From a virus: a DNA stretch of 64,000 nucleotides. This document shows, piece after piece, positions 1 through 9,621 of this stretch. Where the stretch lies: IMG/VR virus record IMGVR_UViG_3300042398_001385, positions 1 to 64,000 of that record; one strand, written 5' to 3'. The notes beneath the pieces were generated by a model. The model was given only the letters and a program-made list of their open reading frames with translations, made no database searches and was not told the DNA's origin. A program made the position numbers and the translations under genes. The first letter of the stretch is position 1; each line of letters begins with the position of its first letter.

Positions 1-3000
1 TTCAAATTCATCTCTATAGAATTTTTCCTCCTTCCAAGACCATGCGTGAGATCCAAGCCAAGATTGTACTGATCCTATCTTATTACCCTCTTTAAATCTT
101 TCCTTTGGTATTTTTCCCAAGAAAGCATCTAGATTTCCTCCAGGCGGGGATAAAATAACATAAGGTGAAAATTCAGATTCACCTTCAAAATAACCAGTTA
201 TATAAATATTTTCTTCTTTATCCAAAACTAGATCAGCTCCTGAATCATTGTTAATACCTCCAGCTGTTACTATATCTACTAATAATCCATCCTTATTGAA
301 TTTAGTTAGATATATGTCCGTTCCTCCTCTTGATTCTATTTCCTCCGGAGAAAAATACGCTGGTGAAGTGTATGATCCCGTTATATAAACATTTTCATCG
401 GAATCACTTTCTATATCGTGAGCAGTATCACCTCCCGATCCACCGCACATTTTCATCCAAATTAATTTTCCAGTGGACAACAGTTTTATTACAAATATAT
501 CAGTTGTTCCAGGGAATGAAGATAATGTCTGGTTCTCTATTTTTATAGTTCCTTCATATGAACCACTAATTAATACATGCCCATTAGGATCTAAACATAT
601 TGATGAAGAACCAAAAGATGTGGAAGAATCGTATCCAATACTATTAGCCCATAAGCATTCCCCGTCTCCTGTATAGAATTTAGCTATAAACATATCAGGA
701 TTACCCACACCGGTTAATTGTATAGGTCCTAAATCTATCTGAGAATCAAATACTCCAGTTAAATAAAGGTATTCTTCTTTTAGTATTCCTATCTCATATG
801 CTTTAGAATACGTGGTATTCGTAAATTGCTTAGCCCAAACAAAAGTCATAGAAGGATCTAATTTAGCTAAGAATCCAGAATCTTGTCCGGTTGATATTAA
901 AGATGACGAGCCAAGGATTAGATTTCCTTGGAATCCTCCACATATATAAATATTTTCATACTTATCTACTTTAATATCACCTATGTATTGATCTGGTGTA
1001 ATAGGTATATTCAAAGAATTTAATAAAACCCCATCAAAATTAAACTTATCTATTTGTATAAATCCAGTAAGATTATTATCACTAACTACATATATGTTTC
1101 CATTCGTATCTGTTATAACAGATCTAGCATAGATAGGACCTTGAGGTGATGTTGATGCTATAGATCTAGCCCATTGTATAACTCCACCTTTATTATATTT
1201 AGCTATATAAACTCCTTGATCTAATGATGTTAGATATAGATCCTGAGTACCTATATTATTAACCTCACCCATGAATATAGTACCAGTAAAGTCTCCAATA
1301 GCTATTATGTCACCCTCGTTGTCTACTGTAACCTTGACACCTTGATCAGGATTGCTATTACCTAGTGTTATAACCCATTCGAAATTATCAAAAAGATCTC
1401 TAGATTTTTTCTTAGCTATTCTTTCTATTTGTGAGTTTTTCCAGTAAGGTTCTTTATTGGCTTTGTCGTTCAAAATATCTCTTAGGGGAGCGTATAAGAA
1501 GACATCGTCTATATTCAAAGATGGAAATTGGTATTTCAATCGATCGATGCTGTAACGCTGCCAAATAGGCTTATACCAAGAATATCTATCAACATTAGGC
1601 ATGATAGGCCTGGTGTAATCGGAGTTTAAAGTTATATTATCATAATAAGGACCAACTATAAAGTTAAAACCTAATTGTGATGTGCCTATACCAGAATCAA
1701 AAATATATTCTACTGACGGAAGAGGACTAGAAGTATTGTGATAAATAAAATCCCATCCATTAGTACCAGGATCCTTAGATGTCGCCTGTATATGAGGTAT
1801 TATATAATCAATTTTACCTATCTCTCCATCCTTTGTTAGAATTAAAAGATTTTTAGGGAAAGTTGTTTCTCCATTTTTAATAGTTTTCCATGGTGCGGAT
1901 AATGATATCTTACCAAAATTACAATCAACAGGATTTATAAGAGTAGTTCCATCATTTCTATATAAAACTTTAGTAAAATAGTATCCATCAAAATAATAAA
2001 GTTCTGTACTAGAAGGTGAAGAACTAGAATCTATAGTAAACCATATGTTACTGTTTCCTGTTTCTATTATGCTTTTTACGGAGCCTAAATTTAGTTCAGG
2101 ATTAGTAGCATTGTTCCAAACCGCCCATCTTATATCATCCCAATAAACTAAACCATCGGAAGTTCCTATCCATTTATGATTTAGCTTATCTAATTCAATA
2201 GAATAAACATTATTTGACGGAATACCTGAGTTACCCGTATTATAATTTTTGAAATTAACTCCATCAAATCTAGAAATTCCGTTATCTGTTGCTATCCATA
2301 AGTACCACTTGTTTATCGAGTAATATTGTAATTTAAGATCTCTTATATTATCGGAAGGTATATCAGAATTAGAAGTTGTATAAAGATTCCAAGATTTTGC
2401 ACTAGAATCATAGAAAAGTAATCCGTCATAAGAAGGCGAAGAGTTGCAAGTAAATCCTGCAAATATGTCTCCTCTCTGCGGATTTATTTCTATACAATTT
2501 ATACTAGAAGGTGTTATAGGAGATATTGGATTTCCTCCATTATCTACAAAATCATTAACAGAATATGCAAAACTATCTGATGGATCTTTCTCGTTTATTT
2601 TAACTAGAGGTACAAGATTGTTTTCTAATCCTATCCATTTTATATCATTTCTATCTATTTTTATACAATTAGTAAGAAGAGATACTCCAGGCATTACACT
2701 GTTACTTGAATCATAATTTGTGTAATTAACACCATCGAATTTTATGACATCCTCACCGGTTACCCATATATCACCATCAGCATCCCAAGCTATTCCTGTA
2801 GGTTCAAATAGTACAGGCGAATAAGTAGGAACTTTATAAAATTTAGATTGTATATTTTTAGGTCCTGGATTTGTACTAAGATCTGGAGATATGGGATTAG
2901 CGTTAGGATAAAAATTATTAGGAAGCTCTGAAAATCCTCTTACAACATAATCAAACCTTTTTATATTTTCGTCTATAGAATTGTTTAACTGATCCGCAGC

Positions 3001-6000
3001 TTCCTTAAGATCTAAATAATTATTTCCGGGAGAATCAGTCTCACCAAATACTAATCCATTAGAATCTTCAGTAACCTTAACCCTATCTCCATATTGTAAT
3101 GAATATAGATTAAACCCTCCTAGCCAATCATTATGATAATCGTACATATCCCAAGTATGGGCATAAGCTTTTTCGAAAGAAAAATCTTCAAAAGTTTCCC
3201 ACGATAAGCTTTTAGTTCCCCAATACCTCATTTCCTTCTTAGGTAATAAATTGAAGTCATAATAAACATACTCCTCCCTTTCATTTAATCCGCCAGAGAA
3301 GGTGTTAATTGGAGTAGTTATTAAAAGAGACCCAGTTGTCTGAACTATAAATTGTTTACCGTTCCAAAGACTTCCAGAATTATTAGGTGCTTGAACTGTA
3401 AAAGTTTTATAATTAGTAGTAACAGAATCCACTAAATTTATAACCTTATACTTAGGATCTAGCGGAGACGAATTAATTATACTATATGCTAAGCTAGTAG
3501 TTGAGTTTAAATCTCCTTGGAAATTACAGTCTGCTATTAAAACAGCATCAGCATAAAATTTAATATTACCTGTTCCATAAACATATCCTCCAGTTATTGC
3601 TGTTATAATAATCTCCGGTATTTGGAATGTGTTAGCTCCTGTTACTGTAATAGGATATTGACCTAATGAAGATCCTAAAGAATCATATATCCAAACAGTA
3701 TCCCCTGATGAATATCCATGAGGAGTTATTGTTGTAACTTCAGCTAAATCATATCCTCCACCAATATAGTTACTAACTATTGTTGATATGTCAATTTGTT
3801 GAACTCCGACATCAAACGTAACGGTAGATTTTACCTCTGGTAATTTGGTTAATACCTCACATTGCTGTCCCTCATTAAAATTATTAGAATACTCTGGGTA
3901 ATTCTGTATAAAATCAGATATGCTTAGTATTTTATTTGTGTTTTCTACTGGGAATATCCATTGTGAAGGATAGCTTTCCCATTTCAAAGGCATATTATTC
4001 CAATCATAACTTTCAGATTCCCTGAATCTAGTTAATGTATTTAATTCTATTCCTCTCTTATCTACTTTTACTACGCCCCTTTTTATACCTAATGATATAG
4101 AATTCAATGTATCCCAAACCCTACATTTTATATTATATTCACCAGAGTAAGGTAAGAAATGAACTATAGTTTCCAATTCTGGTAATCCTCCTCTTGTTTG
4201 ATAGTAGTAAGGCTTATCGTCATCGTCTTTATAAATAGTCCATTCTATCTCATAAAAATCTAAATAAGGTAATCTATTCCATGAATAGAATCCATTACTC
4301 TGTATAAAGTTCTCATAATAATCAAATACGTATGAACTGAATCCTAAATTAGTAGGACTCACTTTCCAATTTGAATATTCCCCGGATCCTCTAGTATAAA
4401 TCATTTGTATATAGAGGTTTCCTGTTAATGTATTATAGTCTCCAGCACTACAATATCCAAGAACTAAATTTCCTGGCGAATCTACTGACTCAACCCTTAC
4501 AAAAATAACATCTGGAAAAGTTGTGTCGAACCAATTATTTCCTGCGCCTATATTAATATTAATTCCCACAGGGAATGTGGTTGGCAAAGTAAATAATGAA
4601 GTGCTATAAACTGTTTGTAAGCTACCCCCAGGATTAGGAGATGTAGTGCTTGAATAGCTAGCTATTTGTAAGTCTGTTCTAGTTATTGTTGGATCTAAAG
4701 AGTTCCAGCTTCCACTCAATTCTTCCCAAGATAGATTAAAGGTATCATTTTTTATAATAACTGGACATCCAGCGGGAAAAACATAATCACTACCATCAGA
4801 GAAAAGTTTATATCCAGGAGGATCATAATCTCCGTCACCTAAAAATTTAGGCATTTCTCCATTTGTAATGTCCTGATAGAAAAGATTTACTGCATTTTCT
4901 AATGATGGTATAGTGGAGATAGGATATTCTTGAAAATATGAATAAGGATCTACTGTGTTTCCGTAATAGCTTATTCCCTCTTCTACTCCATTTATATTTG
5001 GATATAAAAGACCGCTCTGATTTGGTTTTGTATAGAAAGGTCTAAGATCTTCTACGTATCCTCTTTCGGGATAAACATTAAAACCTACTTTTATACCTCC
5101 TTTTATTTCAGTGATATCTACAACATCAGTCCATCCTCTTGTTTTATATAAATTAAAATATACACCCTCCCCTGTAATATCTATTATCCTAGCATTTAAG
5201 GGAAGGTAGTCTCTTTTAAGTCTTTGCTTTAATCCAAAAAGTTTTATTAGTACCTCTTCTGGACTAAAAGCAAAAGCATCTTCAACTATTGGATATCCGT
5301 ACTGATCCTCCTCCTGATCTTCTACTACTCTATTTATATCATAGAATAATCCAAATAAAGCAGTTTTCTTATAAGACTTGGACGGGAAAAGACTTTCGAA
5401 TTGTTTTTTTAAACCAAACGTACCGTCTTTTTTCTTACCGTATATTTCTACCTGCTTAAACTTTCCCTGGTTCTCATCCTTTATTAAACTACTTATTAGT
5501 TCCAATTTATTAAGTCCCTCTATATTAGGCTGACTTAATTGATTTAATATTTTTTGGTTTTGTTGTAGTGGGGTAAGGGTATCTGCTTCGTCAGTTTTTA
5601 TATTAAGCCAATATTCTTTAACTCTTAGATCATAATAACCAAAGAATTTTATAGCATTAAAAAGAGATTTATATGATCCTAAATAAGGGAAAATACTCTC
5701 TCCTGCTAATAAAAGCTCCTTTCTTTTTTTGTTTATTATTTCATAGTCAGGAAACTCTTCTTTTATATCACTTTCTCTTACTATTAAAGCATCATCTGGA
5801 TTAAAAGATCTTCCGAAATTGGAGAGAGTAACAGACAATCTGCTATCTTCTCCTTCAACCTCACCATGTAGTTCTACTTTTAATATAGTTACTGGATTAT
5901 TAGGATCTGTATAATCCTCTATTATTAATCTCCTATCATATATTCCTTCGCTATCAGAATTTAAAGCTATGTTTATCTGCATAGAAGATGGACTGATATC

Positions 6001-6408
6001 ACTACTAACAACCAATCCGCTAGGAGATGCTACAACGTCACCAGGAACTATCTCTGGGTAAAATTCTACGTTATTCGCTTTAACTAATACAGGAGCATCA
6101 AGATTTCCATCCACTCCCAATTCATATGTGTATATGATAGAAGAAACATTAGTACTTCCATCATAATCTGATTCCCATCTTGTTCTCCATACAGAAGGAC
6201 CCGGACTAACACCGTATGAGTGTGGAAAACCATATTTTATTTCAGATAGAGGGTTTAGAAATTTTTCTATTATAAATATATGTTGGACCTCAAAAAGCTT
6301 TTCAGAAACAATAGGGAAAAGTATTGCACCCTCCCAATAATTACCATTCCATACAAAATTATATTGATCACCTTTTTTATCAAAAAATAAAAGATTTTGA
6401 AAATTCAT
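1..6408 (-). CDS. Giant beta-propeller baseplate/tail protein (gp7 position), C-terminus cut by window edge
   Basis: One minus-strand frame is open from the ATG at 6408 to base 1, giving 2,136 codons with no stop; the C-terminus lies outside the window. Residues 1 to about 1190 resemble no family I can name. Residues about 1195-1445 hold Reg_prop-type propeller repeats, recognisable from W-I-A/G-T-x-N/D-G-L/I-x-x-x-D units such as KWIGTSDGLVYWDD. Residues about 1680-2136 hold SBBP-type propeller repeats, with units such as DKEENIYITGYFEG. The gene follows the gp6-like and gp25-like wedge genes, which is the place of gp7 in T4. A role in the outer baseplate, possibly in receptor or glycan contact through the propellers, is inference. 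The domain calls are firm; the gp7 equivalence rests on position only. Confidence 0.88.
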   Translation of the reverse strand, partial: MNFQNLLFFDKKGDQYNFVWNGNYWEGAILFPIVSEKLFEVQHIFIIEKFLNPLSEIKYGFPHSYGVSPGPSVWRTRWESDYDGSTNVSSIIYTYELGVDGNLDAPVLVKANNVEFYPEIVPGDVVASPSGLVVSSDISPSSMQINIALNSDSEGIYDRRLIIEDYTDPNNPVTILKVELHGEVEGEDSRLSVTLSNFGRSFNPDDALIVRESDIKEEFPDYEIINKKRKELLLAGESIFPYLGSYKSLFNAIKFFGYYDLRVKEYWLNIKTDEADTLTPLQQNQKILNQLSQPNIEGLNKLELISSLIKDENQGKFKQVEIYGKKKDGTFGLKKQFESLFPSKSYKKTALFGLFYDINRVVEDQEEDQYGYPIVEDAFAFSPEEVLIKLFGLKQRLKRDYLPLNARIIDITGEGVYFNLYKTRGWTDVVDITEIKGGIKVGFNVYPERGYVEDLRPFYTKPNQSGLLYPNINGVEEGISYYGNTVDPYSYFQEYPISTIPSLENAVNLFYQDITNGEMPKFLGDGDYDPPGYKLFSDGSDYVFPAGCPVIIKNDTFNLSWEELSGSWNSLDPTITRTDLQIASYSSTTSPNPGGSLQTVYSTSLFTLPTTFPVGININIGAGNNWFDTTFPDVIFVRVESVDSPGNLVLGYCSAGDYNTLTGNLYIQMIYTRGSGEYSNWKVSPTNLGFSSYVFDYYENFIQSNGFYSWNRLPYLDFYEIEWTIYKDDDDKPYYYQTRGGLPELETIVHFLPYSGEYNIKCRVWDTLNSISLGIKRGVVKVDKRGIELNTLTRFRESESYDWNNMPLKWESYPSQWIFPVENTNKILSISDFIQNYPEYSNNFNEGQQCEVLTKLPEVKSTVTFDVGVQQIDISTIVSNYIGGGYDLAEVTTITPHGYSSGDTVWIYDSLGSSLGQYPITVTGANTFQIPEIIITAITGGYVYGTGNIKFYADAVLIADCNFQGDLNSTTSLAYSIINSSPLDPKYKVINLVDSVTTNYKTFTVQAPNNSGSLWNGKQFIVQTTGSLLITTPINTFSGGLNEREEYVYYDFNLLPKKEMRYWGTKSLSWETFEDFSFEKAYAHTWDMYDYHNDWLGGFNLYSLQYGDRVKVTEDSNGLVFGETDSPGNNYLDLKEAADQLNNSIDENIKRFDYVVRGFSELPNNFYPNANPISPDLSTNPGPKNIQSKFYKVPTYSPVLFEPTGIAWDADGDIWVTGEDVIKFDGVNYTNYDSSNSVMPGVSLLTNCIKIDRNDIKWIGLENNLVPLVKINEKDPSDSFAYSVNDFVDNGGNPISPITPSSINCIEINPQRGDIFAGFTCNSSPSYDGLLFYDSSAKSWNLYTTSNSDIPSDNIRDLKLQYYSINKWYLWIATDNGISRFDGVNFKNYNTGNSGIPSNNVYSIELDKLNHKWIGTSDGLVYWDDIRWAVWNNATNPELNLGSVKSIIETGNSNIWFTIDSSSSPSSTELYYFDGYYFTKVLYRNDGTTLINPVDCNFGKISLSAPWKTIKNGETTFPKNLLILTKDGEIGKIDYIIPHIQATSKDPGTNGWDFIYHNTSSPLPSVEYIFDSGIGTSQLGFNFIVGPYYDNITLNSDYTRPIMPNVDRYSWYKPIWQRYSIDRLKYQFPSLNIDDVFLYAPLRDILNDKANKEPYWKNSQIERIAKKKSRDLFDNFEWVITLGNSNPDQGVKVTVDNEGDIIAIGDFTGTIFMGEVNNIGTQDLYLTSLDQGVYIAKYNKGGVIQWARSIASTSPQGPIYARSVITDTNGNIYVVSDNNLTGFIQIDKFNFDGVLLNSLNIPITPDQYIGDIKVDKYENIYICGGFQGNLILGSSSLISTGQDSGFLAKLDPSMTFVWAKQFTNTTYSKAYEIGILKEEYLYLTGVFDSQIDLGPIQLTGVGNPDMFIAKFYTGDGECLWANSIGYDSSTSFGSSSICLDPNGHVLISGSYEGTIKIENQTLSSFPGTTDIFVIKLLSTGKLIWMKMCGGSGGDTAHDIESDSDENVYITGSYTSPAYFSPEEIESRGGTDIYLTKFNKDGLLVDIVTAGGINNDSGADLVLDKEENIYITGYFEGESEFSPYVILSPPGGNLDAFLGKIPKERFKEGNKIGSVQSWLGSHAWSWKEEKFYRDEFE

Positions 6409-6409
6409 C

Positions 6410-6655
6410 TTATCTTACGTATTTATTATCTTTTGGAACGGTATAATTAAAATAGTTCTTTATATACTTAGCTGCTTCGAACCAGTTATAAACAACTTTT
6501 TCCATACTAGCTAAAATATCCATCCTATTAGAATCTCCGTCTAATACAGGATTAGAAAGCGTTTTTTCGAATATTTTACCCTCATAATCAAATCCCAAAT
6601 TAGATCTATCGTCGTTTTGGGTATTTATAAATTCGTACCAGCTTTTTTTATCCAT
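6410..6655 (-). CDS. Small baseplate-operon protein, unknown
   Basis: This 81-residue protein has a W-Y-E-F-I start and a Trp/Tyr-rich C-terminal half (NWFEAAKYIKNYF) that could form an amphipathic helix. It sits between the gp6-like gene (1 bp gap) and the giant propeller gene (1 bp gap), so it is almost certainly cotranslated with baseplate genes. I recognise no family. A small wedge or chaperone component is the contextual guess. Confidence 0.75.
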   Translation of the reverse strand: MDKKSWYEFINTQNDDRSNLGFDYEGKIFEKTLSNPVLDGDSNRMDILASMEKVVYNWFEAAKYIKNYFNYTVPKDNKYVR

Positions 6656-6656
6656 T

Positions 6657-8354
6657 TTAATTTCCTGTATTTAAAGAACTTTTTAATATGCTATTTACTT
6701 TTGAGTTATAAGTATTAGGTACTATAGATCTAATATCTATGTTTATAGAAGAAAGGGTTGTCATACCAGCTCCTAGATCATAATAGATTCCATTCCTATC
6801 TTCCCATCCCCCTGATATTATAACTATCTCATCTTTTCCTATAACTATATCGCCAAATTCATCAAATCCTATCTCTGGTGAATTTGGACTTTGTGCTTTA
6901 GCTGCTTCGTTTTCTTCTCCTACAAAATATAAAGAAACAGAATCCACTCCTTTTATCTCCTCCACTGCTGCAATTAAATCAGATCTAGGTATCTTATCCC
7001 TTCTTCTTATATTTAAGAAATAGTCACTCATAGTATTTACTATCTGTGATTTTATGGTATCGGGATCATTACCTTCAAATATAGTAATAGCTATGTTTAT
7101 TACATATTTTTTTATTACCGGATCTAGTATTTTAACCTCAGTTGTAACTATTTTCTGTCCGCTCTCGTCTAACAAAGCATAAATACTATTTCTTTGTGCA
7201 TTAGTTAATTTAAATCTTGATACTGGTATATCAAAATATGTTTCATTACTTTTTAGTGTTATCTGTATATCAGGAACTAAGATAAGGTATATTATATTGT
7301 CGTCATCTATGTATTGATCATCAAAAGTCGTAAATGCTTCTATTATAGAAAACTGTCCAAATTTTTCAAAATAAGTTATGTAATTAGTTGGATTGGCCAA
7401 GACAAAACTTCTTGAAGTTTTAGGTGCTATTAATCTAGTTAAATCTATAGATTCTTGATTAGCTCCTAATTGTGGAATAACTGTACAGCTAACACTTAAA
7501 ACTTCAGAAAGAGTTACACCATTACCAAAAAGATCTGTACCCTCCGAATCGAAATTAAATATTATCTGTGAAGAATCCTCTACTATAATATTTCCACTAG
7601 ATCCAGCAGATTCTAAATAATTTACTTGTATAATAGAACCAGGTGCTGGAGGAAGACCAAAATTTGTATTACCGAAGAAAATGTCTATACCAGATATTAT
7701 AGAGCTTCTGACCATATATCCTCTACCATTTCTAGGTATGTCGTATAAAGATTCGTATCTTTTCCACTCCACCCCGTTTATTTTTACATCAACCTCAAAG
7801 TTTTCTATCCCAGAAGTACCTCTGGAAGATATATTAAAGCTCTGTAAAATATCTCCAGATCCAGTATATTGATTAGTACTTATCGTTCCTTCTATTATAG
7901 AACAAAGTAAATTGGAAGACCCATCTAAATTTAATCTAGTATATTCTTGTGGAAATTTCAATAGATATGTTTTTCCATTATTGACACATTTTATTTCAGA
8001 GTTTTTTGGAATTAAAACCGCTCCACCTCCTATATTTTCTGCACCCCTTCCATTCCATTTTATAAGTACCTCACCTTTTGCTGATATACTCCTCGTTGGA
8101 TTATGCCCAGCAAGAGTAGCAAGACCGTATACAGATGATTCTCTAGTTGCTGTATTAATATTTAATTCCGTTATGGAATCTTCAATAAAAAATAAAACAA
8201 ATTGTGAGAGATTGTCAAGTACAAATATTATCTGACCCCATACAGAAGCTACAGTAAATAATTGGTTAGACATCCCATATCTTGCCTGTATTAACTCAAA
8301 AGTTTGAGTTAGAAGGTCGGATATTTTAGCGTTACTTTTCGATAATAAATCCAT
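6657..8354 (-). CDS. Baseplate wedge protein, gp6 / baseplate J-like
   Basis: The 565-residue protein has the features of baseplate J/gp6 wedge proteins. A middle part carries short beta-strands and a VNYLESAGSSGNI segment. A C-terminal domain reads VNIAITIFEGNDPDTIKSQI, then DKIPRSDLIAAVEEIKGVDS, the usual J-protein ending in which strand-helix units end in a V-D-S-V strand. In T4, gp6 dimers link neighbouring wedges into the baseplate ring. It lies directly downstream of a gp25-like gene, the same pairing seen in contractile injection systems. The ATG start leaves 2 bp after the gp25-like stop. Assignment by family resemblance and context is good; the exact T4 equivalence is less certain. 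Confidence 0.82.
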   Translation of the reverse strand: MDLLSKSNAKISDLLTQTFELIQARYGMSNQLFTVASVWGQIIFVLDNLSQFVLFFIEDSITELNINTATRESSVYGLATLAGHNPTRSISAKGEVLIKWNGRGAENIGGGAVLIPKNSEIKCVNNGKTYLLKFPQEYTRLNLDGSSNLLCSIIEGTISTNQYTGSGDILQSFNISSRGTSGIENFEVDVKINGVEWKRYESLYDIPRNGRGYMVRSSIISGIDIFFGNTNFGLPPAPGSIIQVNYLESAGSSGNIIVEDSSQIIFNFDSEGTDLFGNGVTLSEVLSVSCTVIPQLGANQESIDLTRLIAPKTSRSFVLANPTNYITYFEKFGQFSIIEAFTTFDDQYIDDDNIIYLILVPDIQITLKSNETYFDIPVSRFKLTNAQRNSIYALLDESGQKIVTTEVKILDPVIKKYVINIAITIFEGNDPDTIKSQIVNTMSDYFLNIRRRDKIPRSDLIAAVEEIKGVDSVSLYFVGEENEAAKAQSPNSPEIGFDEFGDIVIGKDEIVIISGGWEDRNGIYYDLGAGMTTLSSINIDIRSIVPNTYNSKVNSILKSSLNTGN

Positions 8355-8356
8355 AT

Positions 8357-8728
8357 TTATAATATTTTAATTCCTAATATAGGATTACCCTTTATTGCAA
8401 AATCTATTACACAGGCATCTCTTGTTTCTCCTCTTAAAAATCCTATTGTGTATTTCACGTCGAAAATACTAAAGGCCATAGGAACATATGTGGCTAAGTG
8501 AATATCTATTGCTCTTGATAGAGTTGATTCATCAACCTCAAGATCAAATATTAATCCTTCTAGATCTATACCAAAATAAGGATCTCCTAAAACCTCCCCC
8601 GGCCTCGACAGCATACAATTTTTAATCATCCCTATCAAGATTTCCACATCATCATTAGTGTGAAGAAACCCTTCCTTATAATTAGGATCTTGAGGTCCCC
8701 TTGGATAAATTTCACTTAATCTTCCCAT
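8357..8728 (-). CDS. Baseplate wedge protein, gp25-like
   Basis: At 123 residues this matches the usual size of gp25/GpW-like wedge proteins. The order is typical: an N-terminal segment with TNDDVEILIGMIKNCMLSRPGEVLGDPYFG (quoted in parts: DDVEILIGMI, then RPGEVLGDPYFG), then a helix and a C-terminal beta hairpin. The motif R-P-G-E-x-x-x-x-P-x-x-G is the family signature. gp25 initiates sheath attachment at the baseplate. It is followed by the gp6-like gene with 2 bp between. Confidence 0.88.
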   Translation of the reverse strand: MGRLSEIYPRGPQDPNYKEGFLHTNDDVEILIGMIKNCMLSRPGEVLGDPYFGIDLEGLIFDLEVDESTLSRAIDIHLATYVPMAFSIFDVKYTIGFLRGETRDACVIDFAIKGNPILGIKIL

Positions 8729-8836
8729 GTTGATCTATATATTCCAATAAAAAAATACCCACTTATTTTACCGGATTTTATTATTTAATATTATAGACTG
8801 AAAATGGAAAATATATTCTACAGAATATTATTTTTT
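8729..8836. promoter_or_regulatory. Intergenic gap with short palindrome upstream of gp25-like gene
   Basis: This 108 bp gap is the largest untranslated break in the tail block. It contains a small inverted repeat at 8813-8828 (7 bp arms, 2 nt between) just after the upstream stop, and GGAATATATAG close before the gp25-like ATG, resembling the promoter-like element described at 44187 and 54420. I read it as a possible promoter region with a weak hairpin. Nothing coding is visible. Confidence 0.3.
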
Positions 8837-9616
8837 TTAATTCCACTGTAAGAAGTATGAAGGGGTGTTCTCGTCTTTTATCATCTGAATTATTTCAGTT
8901 TTTTCAGTTGATCCTATAGTTTGGATATTATTATAGTTAACTCTAACACCACCAGGAAGATTATATTCAAAAGTACCTAACAATCTACCTATATTTATTT
9001 TAGCTTCAGCTAAGCAGAACCTTACAAATAATTCATCATCATATAAGCTTTCTTCTGGTATATCTATATAAGCCCTTATTCCCACATCAGTTCCGCTGTA
9101 TAATGAGCTTGAGCTACCGCCATCTGTTTGATATGTTCTATTAGGATCTCTACCGTTTATAGTTAGTTTTTTTGTGTTTTTGTTATAGTTAAAAGCATAA
9201 GTTTCTAATAAATATGCCTTTGCTAAATCGAAGAAAGAATATAAAACAGTTCTATACACTAAATTATCCCCTGCAAAAGGAGATAACATAAGTTCCGACC
9301 CTAGTAGTTTAGAATCACCAAAATCTTTATCAGGGGTTCCTATCAATCCAGCTCCGTTTACTTCTCTAACCTCGTAAATGGATCTAACACATTGAGGAAG
9401 CTGTATTTGTCTAGTAGCTCTAAATGATGGCGTTGAGAATAATTCTCTTCCTAATACAAATATTCTATCCTCTACAGCATATTGATAATTATCATAAAAA
9501 TAAGCCCTAGCTCTTTTTATTATCCTCTTAATTTCCTGCTCGTTTAGATTATAAGGCAAAGCACAAGAATGAGATATGTCATCCTTTATTTCTTGGATTA
9601 AGTCTGCTTCGGTCAT
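8837..9616 (-). CDS. Virion structural protein, possibly neck or tail completion
   Basis: The 259-residue protein starts with a helical domain (MTEADLIQEIKDDI, then EIKRIIKRARAYFYDNYQ), followed by beta-rich sequence with YRTVLYSFFDLAKAYLLET and a C-terminal IGRLLGTFEYNLPGGVRVN. This layout resembles small head-neck or tail-completion proteins of myophages, but I cannot name the family. Its place among baseplate genes supports a virion role. It is separated from the gp25-like gene by a 108 bp gap and from the amidoligase-like gene by 5 bp. Confidence 0.6.
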   Translation of the reverse strand: MTEADLIQEIKDDISHSCALPYNLNEQEIKRIIKRARAYFYDNYQYAVEDRIFVLGRELFSTPSFRATRQIQLPQCVRSIYEVREVNGAGLIGTPDKDFGDSKLLGSELMLSPFAGDNLVYRTVLYSFFDLAKAYLLETYAFNYNKNTKKLTINGRDPNRTYQTDGGSSSSLYSGTDVGIRAYIDIPEESLYDDELFVRFCLAEAKINIGRLLGTFEYNLPGGVRVNYNNIQTIGSTEKTEIIQMIKDENTPSYFLQWN

Positions 9617-9621
9617 ATCTA

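Noticed and set aside
7681-8235. Plus-strand ORFs across the gp6-like gene
   Set aside because: Antisense shadows of a gene with clear baseplate J features.
8350-8362. TATAAATA just before the gp6-like ATG as a T4-like late promoter
   Set aside because: It overlaps the start codon, so a transcript from it would not contain the start.
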